Shown: positions 10,457 through 22,077, numbered from the stretch's first letter. The stretch: DNA of 64,000 nucleotides from Cacajao melanocephalus (GCA_963573385.1 CAUYLG010009086.1:1-64000), one strand, 5' to 3'. Notes: generated by a model not told the origin, from the sequence alone. Translations and numbers: made by a program.

Positions 10457-10759
10457 ACTGAACAATGCCACAATAAACATATGTGGGCATGTGTCTTTAT
10501 AATAGAATGATTTATAATCCTTTGGGTATATACCCAGTACTGAGATTGCTGGGTCAAATAGTATTTCTATTTCTAGATCCTTGAGGAATTGCCACACTGT
10601 CTTCCACAATGATTGAACTAATTTACACTCCCACCAATAGTGTAAAATACTTAATGTAGATGACGGGGTGATAGATGCAGCAAACCACCATGGCACGTGT
10701 ATAACTATGTAGCAAACTTGCATGTTCTGTACTTGTACCCCAGAACTTAAAAAAAAAAA
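10457..10759 (+). mobile_element. 5'-inverted (twin-primed) L1 insertion
   Basis: Bases 10,457-10,646 are L1 ORF2-end sequence in antisense (CACAATAAACATATGTGGGC, TAATCCTTTGGGTATATACC, TTGCTGGGTCAAATAG, GCCACACTGTCTTCCACAAT). From about 10,647 the L1 3' end continues in sense (AATGTAGATGACGGGGTGAT, CAGCAAACCACCATGGCACG, CCCCAGAACTTAA) to an 11-base A tail. This inverted-then-sense arrangement is the signature of twin priming. I did not find a convincing target-site duplication. Confidence 0.85.
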
Positions 10760-11482
10760 GAACAGCTATAAGACCTAAAAGAGTTAAAAAAAAATTAGTA
10801 CTGACTCTGGAATGTGCAAATCTGGGGGATTTAAGCTGTAAATATCAAGCAATACAGACTCAAAGAGATTTAAGATTAAGAAAAACTGTTTAATTGCCTA
10901 CTAAAATTTTAGTCTCTGTAGAACACATCTTTGTGAAAACACAGTACTTTTAGAAATTGACTATAATTCAGTTATATAATCTCTTTAAAAGAGAAATTTA
11001 TCCACATCTTATATGATGGAGAAACAATTATTCTTTAGTCATTGCTCAGTTCTATCTTTTACTTAAATAATTCAGATTTCATTTCTACCACTAAATGTAA
11101 ATATTTCTATGATACCAAATTTCTTTTAGAGTTACTTCCTCTAGGTTTTATGTAACAGCAGGTTGTGTGGGAAGCTTAGTTCATGCTGTTTGTCTATATC
11201 ACCTTATCCAATGATCTGTTATTTTTAAGAGGCAATATTAAATATTTGGAAATATAAAGCTATATACATATGAAATTTTACTTTCACCACCATAGCCATC
11301 AAATGTATCATTTAAGAAAATTAGTGACACAATATGAAGTAAAACAAAACCTGAATGCTATTGTACCATTATACCTTAAGAGATTTAGATTAGATATAAA
11401 GGAGTTTTTATTTTTTACTTATTTAAATCTCAGGATTGTTAAGTATTAGAAAGATGATGTCTCTTTAAAGGTCATTAAAAAA
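10760..11482. other. Unassigned AT-rich DNA
   Basis: Pre-insertion sequence left of the ZRANB2 retrocopy. No repeat or gene recognised. Confidence 0.4.
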
Positions 11483-11493
11483 ACTTCTATCTG
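11483..11493 (+). repeat. Target-site duplication of the ZRANB2 retrocopy, left
   Basis: ACTTCTATCTG here and ACTTCTGTCCG at 14,328-14,338, just past the A-rich tail, agree at 9 of 11 positions. They are preceded by an A run, as expected for an L1 endonuclease target. Confidence 0.6.
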
Positions 11494-14327
11494 GAAGATA
11501 TAGCTGTGAGTGGCTGTGCTGGTGGCGTTCAAGATGTTGACCAAGAATTTCCGAGTCAGTGACGGGGAACTGGATTTTCCCTGACAAAAAGTGTGGAAAT
11601 GTAAACTTTGCTAGAAGAACCAGTTGTAATCGATGTGGTTGGGAGAAAACAACTCAGGCCAAGATGATGAAAGCTAGGGGCACTGAAATAGGAAAGACAC
11701 TTGCAGAAAAGAGTGGAGGCCTATTTAGTGCTAATGACTGGCAATGTAAAACTTGCAGCAATGTGAATTGGGCCAGAAGATCAGAATGTTATATGTGTAA
11801 TACTCCAAAGTATGCTAAATTAGAAGAAAGAACAGGATATGGTGGTGGTTTTAATGAAAGAGAAAATGTTGAATGTATAGAAAGAGAAGAATCTGATGGT
11901 GAATATGATGAGTTTGGACATAAAATGAAAAAATACAGAGGGAAAGCAGTTGGTCCTGCATCTATATTAAAGAAGGTAGAAGATAAAGAATCAGAGCGAG
12001 AAGAAGAGGATGAGGATGAAGATCTTTCTAAATATAAATTAGATGAGGATGAGGATGAAGATGATGCTGATCTCTCAAAATATAATCTTGATGCCAGTGA
12101 AGAAGAAGATAGTAATAAAAAGAAATCTAACAGATGAAGTCACTCAAAGTCTCGACCTTCACATTCACAGTCTTCATCAAGCTCATCCTCCCCCTCAAGT
12201 TCAAGGTCTAGGTCCAGGTCCCATTCAAGAAGTTCTTCCAGTTTGCAGTCAAGATCTCGTTCCAGTTCCAGAGAAAGTTCGAGATCTCATGGGTTGAAAT
12301 CAAGATCCGGCTCCAGGTCCCACAGGGGCTCTTCTTCCCCACGAAAAATACCGTATTCAAGTTCATGATCTTCTCCTGAGAGGAACAGAAAGAGAAGTTG
12401 TTCTAGATCTTCTTCATCTGGTGATTGCACAAAAAGACGAACAAGATCACGGTCATCTGAAAGACGCCACAGGACATCTTCTGGATCATCCCATTCTGGT
12501 TCCCGTTCAAGTTCAAAAAAGAAATAATGCATTAAAATTTACATCTTAAAAATATCCAGTACAGTGCATGAAGCATATTTTTAAAGAAGTTGGTGTCTTA
12601 CTTGGCCAGAAGTGGTAAATCTGATAGTAGAGGTGCATGCCTTTCATTACTTTTTCAAAACAATACAGCTGTGTTTATTTGTGAAGTTAAAAGTAAATAG
12701 CATTTTAAGTCATAATGTCCCAAAATGGATGCTCTGTTATTCATTATTTACAACCATTTGCTCCATTTAAAACCATTTCAGCTATAACAAAGTACTTTGC
12801 TTCCTAATTTAAACCCATTTTTCTCATTTTCAAATACATCCTGTCCATTGGCTAAGACAGGATTACCTAGACTTGCCTGAACTTTGGGCATGGAGGCAAG
12901 ACTGGAAACTAGTTGGAAACAACGTATTTATGGAAAAGAAGTCAACCTGTTTATGCTGTTAATGATGTCAAAGTGATTCTCACCAAAAAAAGTTAAACTA
13001 TGTTGTAAAGCAGCCAACTGTAAATGTCTTTATTTTGAAATTCTCTATGCTAAGCGTGCCTTAGAATCATTGTCTCTTTTATCCAGCTTTACTTTTTTGC
13101 TCCACTGCATTTAATGCAAAAGAATCTTGGAACATCTAGAAGGAGAGAAGTGGTATTTATTTTCCTTTCTGACACATAATTTGGGCAAAAAAGAAAGTTT
13201 AACAGTTTATCACTTCTCTGCTGATTTGGTTGCTTGATGAAGACATCTCAGAATGTTTACCATATTTTAAGAAGCTTTGTGTGATATTCTTTAAAATCTA
13301 GTTATCCAATATAATATGATAGAAAAGGCTAAATCATAGTTAATGAGCAAATTGAAGTAAGCTTTTAAAGTGTATTTCTCTTTTGGTGTAAGGCCAATGG
13401 AGACATTGTGAATTTAAGTGAGCCTTTGCCTCAGGATGTTAACTGTAAACATACTGCATATAATTTTCTTCTGCATAACAAATGAATGCTTATCTCTGCA
13501 TGATGTAAGCAAAAATCATTATTTTTCCTATTCATTTGAAATAATTTATGGCTTAAAATGCTTTCGGAGTTTATTTCTCAAAATCTGGTCACATGAGCTT
13601 CATTTTGTTTTCTGGTTTAAAAAATAAAAAGGTTTCTCTTAACAGTGTTTTGAGTGACAGTGCAAGGTAAGTATATCAAGGGAAATCAACAATCGTGCTT
13701 GGGGGCTTTTTGTGATGGGTTATTGATTTCTTTTTCTTGTTTTTTTTTTTTTTTCTCCCATAACATTGTCTGCTGTAATTTAAATAAAAATTATGACATT
13801 TTAAGATATTTCATAGACCAAACAAAAATATATGTTTTTATTTTAAAGTGAACATTTTTCTCTTCAGCTGCTCTAAAAATGAAAGCAAAATGGCTTATGT
13901 GGAAATATTTTGATAATATTTTTACAGTGAGCTTTCCCATGTTTTTATGTCTTAATTTTCTTTGCTGCGTTTATGTAGGTTGCACAAGAACTTTTACTCT
14001 CTTGTAAGTGTGCCTCAGACTTTTTGAAAGTCTACCTTCTAAATTGCCCAGATGATCTAGATTCTACATGTTATCATTGGTGCTTTCTGTATTTAAGACT
14101 TTGGCTGTACTAAGCAAATGCAAGGTTATAATTTAGCTAATAGTAGTTTATAGACAATTCTGATGATTATGATTTCATTTGGTTTAACTAAGCTGTACTT
14201 GTTCATTTCATAAGGAAATGATACTGCAGACAAACGTAAATAAAGCCTGTGAGTCAAGCATCAAGTGGTGTTTGTTAGAAATAAACTAAAGATTTTTAAG
14301 CTCTGAAAAAACAAACAAACCAACGAG
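11494..14327 (+). pseudogene. ZRANB2 (ZNF265/ZIS) processed pseudogene
   Basis: This is an intronless, nearly full-length copy of the ZRANB2 mRNA. ZRANB2 is a nuclear RNA-binding splicing factor with two RanBP2-type zinc fingers and a C-terminal RS domain. The ancestral ATG is at 11,534 and the ancestral stop (TAA) at 12,525-12,527; that span is 994 bases, the length of a 330-residue isoform plus one base. An extra A in the GGGGAACTGG stretch near 11,566 shifts the frame in codon 12 and leads to an early TGA. Downstream, the frame from 11,559 runs 192 codons and still reads DKKCGNVNFARRTSCNRC, NDWQCKTCSNVNWARRSEC and the acidic DEDEDLSKYKLDEDEDED part. In finger 1 the first cysteine is phenylalanine (WIFPDKKC); finger 2 keeps its four. 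CGA-to-TGA at 12,135 stops the protein before the RS domain; another TGA lies near 12,367. The 3' UTR runs to an AATAAA and an A-rich tail. RNA could still be made if a promoter lies nearby; I see none. Confidence 0.95.
14280..14285 (+). promoter_or_regulatory. Poly(A) signal inherited by the ZRANB2 retrocopy
   Basis: AATAAA about 25 bases before the A-rich stretch GAAAAAACAAACAAAC at about 14,304, which is the decayed poly(A) tail. A second copy of the hexamer lies near 14,238. This marks the 3' end of the reverse-transcribed message. Confidence 0.75.
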
Positions 14328-14338
14328 ACTTCTGTCCG
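14328..14338 (+). repeat. Target-site duplication of the ZRANB2 retrocopy, right
   Basis: ACTTCTGTCCG, partner of the copy at 11,483-11,493 with two mismatches. Confidence 0.6.
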
Positions 14339-15075
14339 AGGTGATTTGAGCAACCTGTTGTCTGAGGGGAGTGGGTGGGGCTGGATGACTTCTCAGTGTT
14401 TTGCCTGGCCATTTGGTTTATGATTCTGTGTTTTGATGTGCAAGAACAGTTTGTTATGTTGATGTGCAAATGATCTGGCTTGAAGAAATCACATCAAAGC
14501 AATCTCTCTGTTTTAGTATTTTTCTCACTTTAAAAAAGATTCTATTTTCAAAGAGATAATGGACAATTATTAGTGTTTGCAGAATATTTCACAAAATGAA
14601 AAGAAATAAGAAAAGCAAATTGTATACTTACTGCTGAAACTTTTTGTGGCTGAACTGGCATATTATTTCAGCTTTTCCTCTTACTGCAGAACGTTATTTC
14701 TTCAGCAGCATTAGAAGGTACCAGAAGAGTAATTTTGATGCTAGCACTGGAAAAACGTATCTGTTCTTTTGGGACCAGAACTCAAGGTGATTAGTGCTCC
14801 AGGGATGTAGGAAACCCATGTAATGATTTGCCTTTGCATGAGAAAGCACCTCCTTCTTCAAGCCCTGAAAAATCCTACAGAGATATGACTCACCTGGCCC
14901 ACTTGGAGGGCTGTGGATAGGATGGCATCATACTGAGAAGCAAGGATAATTGTGAGGGCCAGTGAGGCTTTAGAAGACACACTGCTTAAGTAAAAAGAGA
15001 AACATTAAAAAGAAATACAATAGAAGTACAATCAAAGTATCTCTTGATAAATTGAAGAGTAAAATAATAATGGTC
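14339..15075. other. Unassigned DNA
   Basis: No repeat family, splice pattern or coding frame recognised. Confidence 0.4.
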
Positions 15076-15079
15076 TAAT

Positions 15080-15220
15080 GGCTCAAGACTCACACTGAAA
15101 ATTTGGGGGCTATAAATTCTCATCTTAGCACTATGGTTAGCTCACGATGTGTGCATCTGCACAGGCAAATCACTTCCTCTTTGAGGTTCAGTCACTGCAG
15201 CTGAGCAAGTTTAGAAGGTG
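15080..15220 (+). repeat. MIR-like fragment
   Basis: The sequence TCTCATCTTAGCACTATGGTTAGCTCACG, then GGCAAATCACTTCCTCTTTGAGGTTCAGTCACTGCAG, follows the MIR pattern of CTCTGCCACTTACTAGCTGTGTGACC, GGCAAGTTACTTAACCTCTCTGAGCCTCAGT. Diverged. Confidence 0.5.
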
Positions 15221-16275
15221 ACAGCATACCTAATGAGTATACAGTATTTTACTGTCTTCTTACAGAGTCTCTCTTAATTGGGAAAGCAGGAGAAACACCA
15301 TTTCTTCCTTATAGCTTTCTTTGTTCATTGGCAACACCTCCCCCAACCCTGTTCACATTTGAAATCATAGAAACTAGAACTAGGGGTACCTTATATAAAA
15401 GTTATTTGCCTGAAGTCTATTCAGCCAGCTGAATGGGTGAAGAAATTATATATTGTCACCTTCAGCCATTTCTATCTCACAGTATGGCTAAATGTCAAAA
15501 TAGATACCCTCTGGACTGTCCAAGAGACAGGTTCTCATAGAGCAGCTACACCCCGGGGTCCAACTCAACTCCTGGCATGATGATATTTTATACTTCTTTT
15601 TCTGAATTTCTAAAAATGCGGCTTCCTGCTGGTACCATAAAACAACCTGGGAATTCATGTGGATTTGAGATATGCACACCTATACCTTGGCTTCAGTATT
15701 CTCACATGGCTAGGAATACTTGGCAACAGAAAAGCTCAGAGGCAGTGAAAGTGGAACGGAGATGGTGAATCTTCACTTGAGTTTTATTTATAGCTTGGGG
15801 CCAGTTGGCATTTTTTTTCTTTCCTGGTCATTTCTCAAAAATTTCCCAGCTTTTTCTTTTTGAGACCTGATTCATTTTCTTATTTTACTTCTAAAGCTTA
15901 TTTATTTATACTAAAATACATTATTTAAGACCTCACAAATTTTTTTGAATGGATCTTCAAAGCTGGAAGTAGAACACTAAGAGTTTCTGGTACAATGACA
16001 CAACTCTCATAGCACCCAGATTCTTCTCTGGAAGAACTACAGTACACTGCCTGAATATAATAAGTGTTTATTTTCTGTATTAACAATCTTTATAAATGTG
16101 ACTCTTTTAATTCTTCAAACAAAGCAACTGGAGATAATTAGATAATAAACTACAACCAAAATCAAAGATTAATCCATCATCCTGTTTCTAATCCTAATCC
16201 TCTACACATCCTTCAGAACTTTTCAGCACCAATTTCATTTTCATACCGTCTTTAAGCTTTCTTTTGAATGTTAAA
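15221..16275. other. Unassigned DNA
   Basis: About 1 kb without a recognised element. Two overlapping 63-codon frames on opposite strands at 15,488-15,768 are chance. Confidence 0.4.
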
Positions 16276-16277
16276 AT

Positions 16278-16440
16278 ACTTGCATTGAGTGTCTTTTCTG
16301 TGTTAGGCACTGGATTAGGTGCTGAGAAAACTATGGTGAAGGAGACACACATCTGCCCGTAAGGAGGTTATGGTCTTGTGTGGAAGAATAAGAAGCAAAC
16401 CGGCATTGCAAGACAGAGTGATGAATACTTTTGAGACTTC
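16278..16440 (-). repeat. L2 3'-end fragment, antisense
   Basis: TTGCATTGAGTGTCTTTTCTGTG, TTAGGCACTGGATTAGGTGCTGAGAAAAC, and the following GTGAAGGAGACACACATCTGCCCGTAAGG resemble the complement of the L2 terminus (GTGCCAGGCACTGTTCTAGG, CAAGACAGAC, CCCTGCCCTC). Confidence 0.55.
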
Positions 16441-16600
16441 GTGACCTTAGCACAAATAAAAGAACCCTGATTCTTCCTACTATGTTAAAAAAAAGTGCTT
16501 AGGACTACCCTATCCTAAGTAACTCCCATTCAAGTCTACTGCTGTTCACTTTTTTCTGCCAAATGATTCCATAGGACATTCACTCTCTTTGCTATCTTAC

Positions 16601-16968
16601 TGGTTACAATGAACTGAATGCTTATGTTAATCTAAAATTTATATGTTGAAATTCTAAACCCCAAGCTGATGGTATTAGGAGGTGGAGTCTTTGGGAGATG
16701 GTTAGGTCATAAAGGTGTTTTCTCTTATTGGGATTAGGGCCCTTATAAAAGGTCCCAGAGAGCTAGCTGATCCCTTCTACCATGTGAGGACAGAGCTAGA
16801 GGGTACCTTCTATGAACCAGAAAGCCGTCCCTTACCAGACAGTAAATGTGCCAGCACCTTGAACATGGACTTCCCAGCCTCCAGAACTGTGAGGGATACA
16901 TTTCTGCTGTTTCTAAGCTACGCAGTTTTTGGTATTTTGTTATAGGAGTCCAAATGGACTAAGAAACA
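16601..16968 (+). mobile_element. MaLR solo LTR, MLT1-type
   Basis: The order of motifs fits an MLT1 LTR: TGAACTGAATGCTTATG, AATTTATATGTTGAAATTCTAA, GAGGTGGAGTCTTTGGGAG, TTAGGTCATAAAGG, GGGCCCTTATAAAAGG (TATA region), GACTTCCCAGCCTCCAGAAC and the end GGTATTTTGTTATAGGAG through GACTAAGAAACA. No internal ERV sequence flanks it. Confidence 0.8.
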
Positions 16969-16969
16969 G

Positions 16970-17390
16970 ATCAAGTTACTACTTCTACCATCCAGGCTTC
17001 TGCTCTTACCCTCCCACTGCTGCTGATACTTATCATTAAAGACCATCTTCTAAAGGTCAAATCCAGAGTCTTTTTCTCCATCGTATTTCTTCTTGACTTA
17101 ATGAAGCACTCATCATCGCTGACAGGCCCACGGTCGTTGGCTGAATCCTTGTGCAGCAACCTAATGTGTTTTACACTCGTCTTTGTCCCTGTTCTTCCCA
17201 AGGCATTAATCATCTTCTCCAGCCTTAGCTCTGCTCCCGAGTGCCAACTTTCCTTTTACACTGAGCATTTCCCCATAGATATTCCGCCAAACTGTACGCT
17301 CTGGGTATAAATTCAAACTCATTATCTGTTGGCTGTTAAAGTAAACTTCAAAAAGCATATCTTTGATATATTAGAGTTTCTCTTAAAAAA
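16970..17390. other. Unassigned DNA, possibly L2-derived
   Basis: CT-rich + strand text with phrases such as ATTCAAACTCATTATCTGTTGG hints at the upstream part of the adjacent L2 copy, but I cannot align it confidently. Confidence 0.3.
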
Positions 17391-17394
17391 TCTT

Positions 17395-17800
17395 TAATAT
17401 CTCTTCATTGTCTACTAAATTATATACACAGCCTCCAGCATAACATTCAAGGTCTTACATGATTATCTCCTCAAGCCATGTTTTCGGTCTTTTCTTTTTT
17501 ATGACTTTCAACATGCATCCTATGCCAAAGACCAAGTTACGAGATTGCTGCATTTTAAATATGCCCGTATTATTCTGCTTCCATTCTTTTGCTCATGGTT
17601 GTTTCTTGGACTGCAGTTCTATTTATTCCCACATCCTTCTGTCAGAATGCAGCTACTCTTTCAAGGCACTCTCGGCAGTCACCTGTTCCATGAAATTTCC
17701 CTATCCTACCCAAAGGGTTATCATCTTTCCTTTTTTAGAATGCTATAGCATGTTTTCTTTCCCCATCGTATTCCTCTATCATATATGTAAATGTAATACA
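17395..17800 (+). repeat. L2 fragment (ORF2 end)
   Basis: CATTCAAGGTCTTACATGATTATCTCC, CTCAAGCCATGTTTTCGG, and the later CCATTCTTTTGCTCATGG, CCTACCC parts follow the L2 order of AAGGCCCTACATGATCTGGCCCC, CTCCAGCCACACTGGCC, GCCTTTGCACTTGC, CCTTCCCTGACC. The 129-codon frame here is not an intact reverse transcriptase and has no YXDD motif. Confidence 0.5.
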
Positions 17801-17824
17801 GTTTCTAATATACTACATAGTGTC

Positions 17825-18165
17825 TTTCTTAACTTTATTTTTGATTGATACATAACATGTAGGTGTTTTGGGGGGTATGTGTGATAATTTAATATATTCC
17901 TCAAATTTGTAAAGGTTGAATTAGTATATTTGGGATATCCATAACCTTAAATATTTATTTTTCTTTGTGCTAGAAGTAATTAAGTTATTCTCTTCTAAGT
18001 ATTTTGAAATATACAATAGATTATTATAAACTATAGTCACCCTACTGATCTATCAAACACTAGATATTTTTTCTATCAAACTTTATATTCGTACTCATTA
18101 TTCAACCTTTCTTGATTCCCCCTGCCTCCTATCCTATTCTATTATAGTATTTTGGATTGTGCCCA
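17825..18165 (-). mobile_element. L1 3'-UTR (L1MA/L1MB-type), antisense
   Basis: The complement of a mid-age L1 3' UTR is visible: TTTTGATTGATACATAACATG, TTGGGATATCCATAACCTTAAA, ATTTATTTTTCTTTGTGCTAG, TATTATAAACTATAGTCACCCTA, CTGATCTATCAAACACTAGA. Confidence 0.7.
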
Positions 18166-18335
18166 CCAAGAAGCTTACAAAGTATCTTATAGATATAACA
18201 AATTATTTTTAATATATGACAACAAAGATCCCAAAGAAAAGAATAGAAACAAACAGAAATTTTGAACTCTACACCTTAGCTCCATCCCCTTTACATTTTG
18301 ACTTTATGTTGTTTCAATTTACATATTTTTATATT
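18166..18335. other. Unassigned AT-rich DNA
   Basis: Nothing recognised. Confidence 0.4.
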
Positions 18336-18639
18336 GCCTATATCTCAACTAGTTGCTATCAGTATTATTGTTTTTGATAGATTTGTCTTTTAGGCTTTAT
18401 ACTAGAGTTATGAGTAGATTGCACACCATAATTACAATATTCAAATATTCTGGGTTTGTGCACTTAATTTTATACCTTCAAATGCTTTCTTTTTGCATGT
18501 TAATTGTTTTTTTCTTTCAGATCGAAGAACTCCTTTTAGAAGTTTTTTATAACAGAGGTTTGGTGGTAGTGAATTCTCTCGTTTTTTGTGGGGTGGAAAG
18601 TCTTTATCTCTCCTTTATATTTGAAGAAAGCTTGCTAAA

Positions 18640-18693
18640 GCTTGCACTCAAGCCTAGGTGACAGAGAGAGACTCTGTCTCAAAAAAAAAAAAA
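18640..18693 (+). repeat. Alu 3'-end fragment
   Basis: CACTCAAGCCTAGGTGACAG, AGAGAGACTCTGTCTC and a 13-base A run form the terminal 40 bases of an Alu plus tail, in sense, inside the antisense L1. Confidence 0.75.
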
Positions 18694-18694
18694 T

Positions 18695-18795
18695 CCTCAA
18701 TGCAAATACATAGATGTACATCCATAGGAAACAACAGCAAACAGGGAACCATGATCTCTTTAAATAGTCAAAGTGAGGAATAACTGACCAACCCT
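18695..18795 (+). mobile_element. L1 5'-region scrap in opposite orientation
   Basis: ATGCAAATACATAGATGTAC, GGGAACCATGATCTCTTTAAATA and CTGACCAACCCTAATAAGA look like L1 5' sequence in sense orientation, whereas the surrounding L1 is antisense. The piece follows directly on the A run of the Alu scrap. Confidence 0.4.
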
Positions 18796-19524
18796 AATAA
18801 GATAGTGATATGATGGCAGCATTTTCTTTCAGCACTTTGAAAATATTATTCCACTCTCTCCTCACCTGTGTAGTTTTTGTGAAGAACTCTGTTGCTGGAC
18901 AACTTGGAGCTTTTTTCTATGTTTTCTTCTTCTTTTCTCTTGCTGCTTTTAGGATCTTTGTCTTTAATTTTTGGGAATTTGATTATATGCCTTGTGGTAG
19001 TCTTATTTGGGTCAAATCTATTTGGTGTTCTTTTGTACCTGGATATTTACATCTTTCTCAAATTTTAGAAAGTTTTCTATCATTACCAATGATTCTTAGA
19101 TTTGGTCTTTTGAGCTAATACTTTATATGTCGTAGGTGATCTTCATTTCTTCCTTTTATGCTTCTCAGTGTGTAGTTTCAAATTACCTTTCTTCAAGCTC
19201 ACTAATTTTTTCCTCTACTTGATCCATTCTGCTGTTGATAGCCTCTAATGATTTTTTTCAGCTCCACGAATGTATTTTGCAGTTTTAAGATTCTTATTTG
19301 ATTTTAAAAAATTATTCCAATCCTTTGTTAAATTCATCTGATAAATCTCTATATTATCTTGAAGATCACTGAGTTTCCTTTGAACTGCTATTTTGAGAGT
19401 TCACATATCACTATCTTGTTAGGACCAGTCAGTTATGCCTTCTTTGTCTATTTAAGGAGATCATGGCTCCCTGTTTGCTGTTGTTTGTTGTGGATGTACA
19501 TCTGTGTATTTGCATTGAGGGATT

Positions 19525-19826
<302 letters not shown>

Positions 19827-20605
19827 CATTGAGGGATTATTTATTTCTGTCTTCTCTGCCTGGGTTATTTTAATTTTTATTGGGTATGTTTGCTTAGAGA
19901 TTCTTTTTGATTTTCCTGTTGATCTTCTTTCTTTTAAAATGTTTTTCCACTAGATTGCTGCCTCCTTTTTGGCACTTAATTGTGCCTTAAGCTTAAGTGT
20001 GCTTCAGTTCTAATAAACAGTCAGTGTGCTACCCATCCAAACTAAGGGAGGTCCCAAAGGGGATATTCAAGTAATATGATAAGGGGACTTGTGGAACAGA
20101 TCTCTAACAGCATGATGCTGCTGAACAGCTGCTCTGATTTGTCATCTTTGACTGAGCTACAGAGCAGGGTTCTTAGGGCCAAGTATGGTAATTCTGCCTT
20201 CCTTCTTTGTCTGGCTATCTCCAGGGATATTTATCTTCTCAGGCATTCTTGACGTTTCTTGTGGGTTAAGACAGGGACAGATATCCTGCCAGGGTACCAA
20301 GGGAACCCACGATGGTGGGAAAGTTGGTTGTTCACCTCATTTTCACTTTTTTCAGTGCAGAATCTATGAGTTAAGGGGGGTGATTTTCTGTGAGCTTGGT
20401 GCTGGGCAGATTGTGGGGAGGGACATTGTTCATACGGAAGTCCGATTGTCTTACTATCTGCTTGGAATGTTTTCACTTGTCTGTGACCCTAGAATGTGTC
20501 TCATCTTTGTTTTTGAGTTCTAGATATTGTGTACATTTGTTTTTGGCTTTCTGTTGCGTGAGTAAAGCCAGCTTGATTCTATATTGCCATTTTGGAACCA
20601 GAAAT

Positions 20606-21085
20606 TCCATGTTATAAAACATCTTTGAGGGCTGTGTTCTAGTGTGTTTTCTTGTACATATACCTTCAAAATAATTTTTTGAGTTGCACTTACCCCCTCA
20701 AGCCACCATTTGTTCTTAGCTTGCCTATTTCTGACTCTGTTCTCCCATTACTTAGCTATGTATTTATTCCAGTAGATATAAAAGTATGTGCAGCAAATTT
20801 GAGGATTGTGTTAAGTCTGTGATTGATAAAAATATTTTGAGTGATAAAGTCAGTAGCCAAAAAAGCAGGCTGAGTTAAGAAAAATAGCAAGGTTAAATAT
20901 AACATATCTAAAAGAAACCATTGGCAAAGAACTAGATAAAGAGGAAATGGTTGAGCAGTAGCCAATATAAAAAGAGTACCTAAAGATTTGACTCCATGGT
21001 TAAACTTAAATGAGTCAACAGTATCAGTTGTTCTGTTCTATAATTTATTAGCAGTCAAACTTGGGGAAGTCACTTGATTTCATAG
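20606..21085. other. Unassigned DNA
   Basis: No element recognised. Confidence 0.4.
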
Positions 21086-21089
21086 AGCA

Positions 21090-21200
21090 TTTACTCTTTC
21101 ATTTATTAAATATTATTGAGCCAAAGAACTATGTAGCAGATGTTTCTAGGCAATAGAATTGCAACTATGAAAAAGAGTACTTGCTCTCTTAGACACATTA
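21090..21200 (-). repeat. L2 3'-end fragment, antisense
   Basis: CTTTCATTTATTAAATATTATTGAGCCAAAGAACTATGTAGCAGATG and the following GAAAAAGAGTACTTGCTCTC track the complement of the L2 end (AACAAATATTTATTGAGCACCTACTATGTGCCAGG). Confidence 0.5.
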
Positions 21201-21375
21201 GTGAAATAATAATATTTGTCCAAATTATAGTAAAACAATAATATTCATCTTTAAATGTTGCTGTACAGAAGATTAAATCAGAGAAGGATAAAAGAATAGA
21301 GAGAAATAGATAAATATTATGTGAGAGATTGAAAAATATAAATAATAAATACATGCAAAAATATCTGATATATTA
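21201..21375. other. Unassigned AT-rich DNA
   Basis: Nothing recognised. Confidence 0.4.
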
Positions 21376-21379
21376 CCTG

Positions 21380-22033
21380 GGTATGTTTTTACTCTTGATG
21401 TTACTTCAGTTTCTCTGCAATGCAACAGGATGCAAATTCATTTATTGTGCTTGGTACCAGGAGTACTTTATTTATTTTTTTTTAGTCTAAGGATGCATGT
21501 ACTTCTTTGCTTTTGAAAATTTATTACTTATTGCATCTTCAAATATTTCTGTTTCTAAATTTTACCTTATCTTCTGGAACTCCTACTATGTGTGCATTGG
21601 AGATTCTTAATGTATCTTATGTATTTCTTGACTATTCTTTCTTGTAAAAAATGCCATTGTCTCTTTGTTCAGCATTCTGGGTAATTTGCCCAATATTTTC
21701 TCCTAAAACATAATGTTTCTTTCCAATGGCTTCACTCTAAATTATCCAATATATTGAATTTAAAAATTGACAATTCTAGTTTTTATTTTATAAGGTTTTT
21801 AATACACATTTTACATATGCTGTGGTTCCTTTTGCCTGTTTTATAATTTCCTCTTCATTTTATGCAGATTATTATTTTGTCTCTCTCGCTGAAAAAGCTA
21901 AATGTACTTACTTCCAAGTTTTTGCCGTATAATCTCATAAAATTAAGTTTATTTGGGTGAATTTATGGCCCGATTTTTGAATTTTTTGGCATTTTAGATA
22001 TCTTCATGCATTTTTAGCATTTGTTTGGTAAGA

Positions 22034-22077
<44 letters not shown>

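Noticed and set aside
10262..10723. 153-codon antisense frame
   Set aside because: It spans the inversion junction of the twin-primed L1. Its part in the inverted segment reads ORF2-end codons by chance continuity, not an intact protein.
12287..12532. Antisense 81-codon acidic frame
   Set aside because: It is the mirror of the RS-repeat coding region of the ZRANB2 pseudogene.
17459..17848. 129-codon frame
   Set aside because: Falls on an L2-like fragment without reverse-transcriptase motifs.
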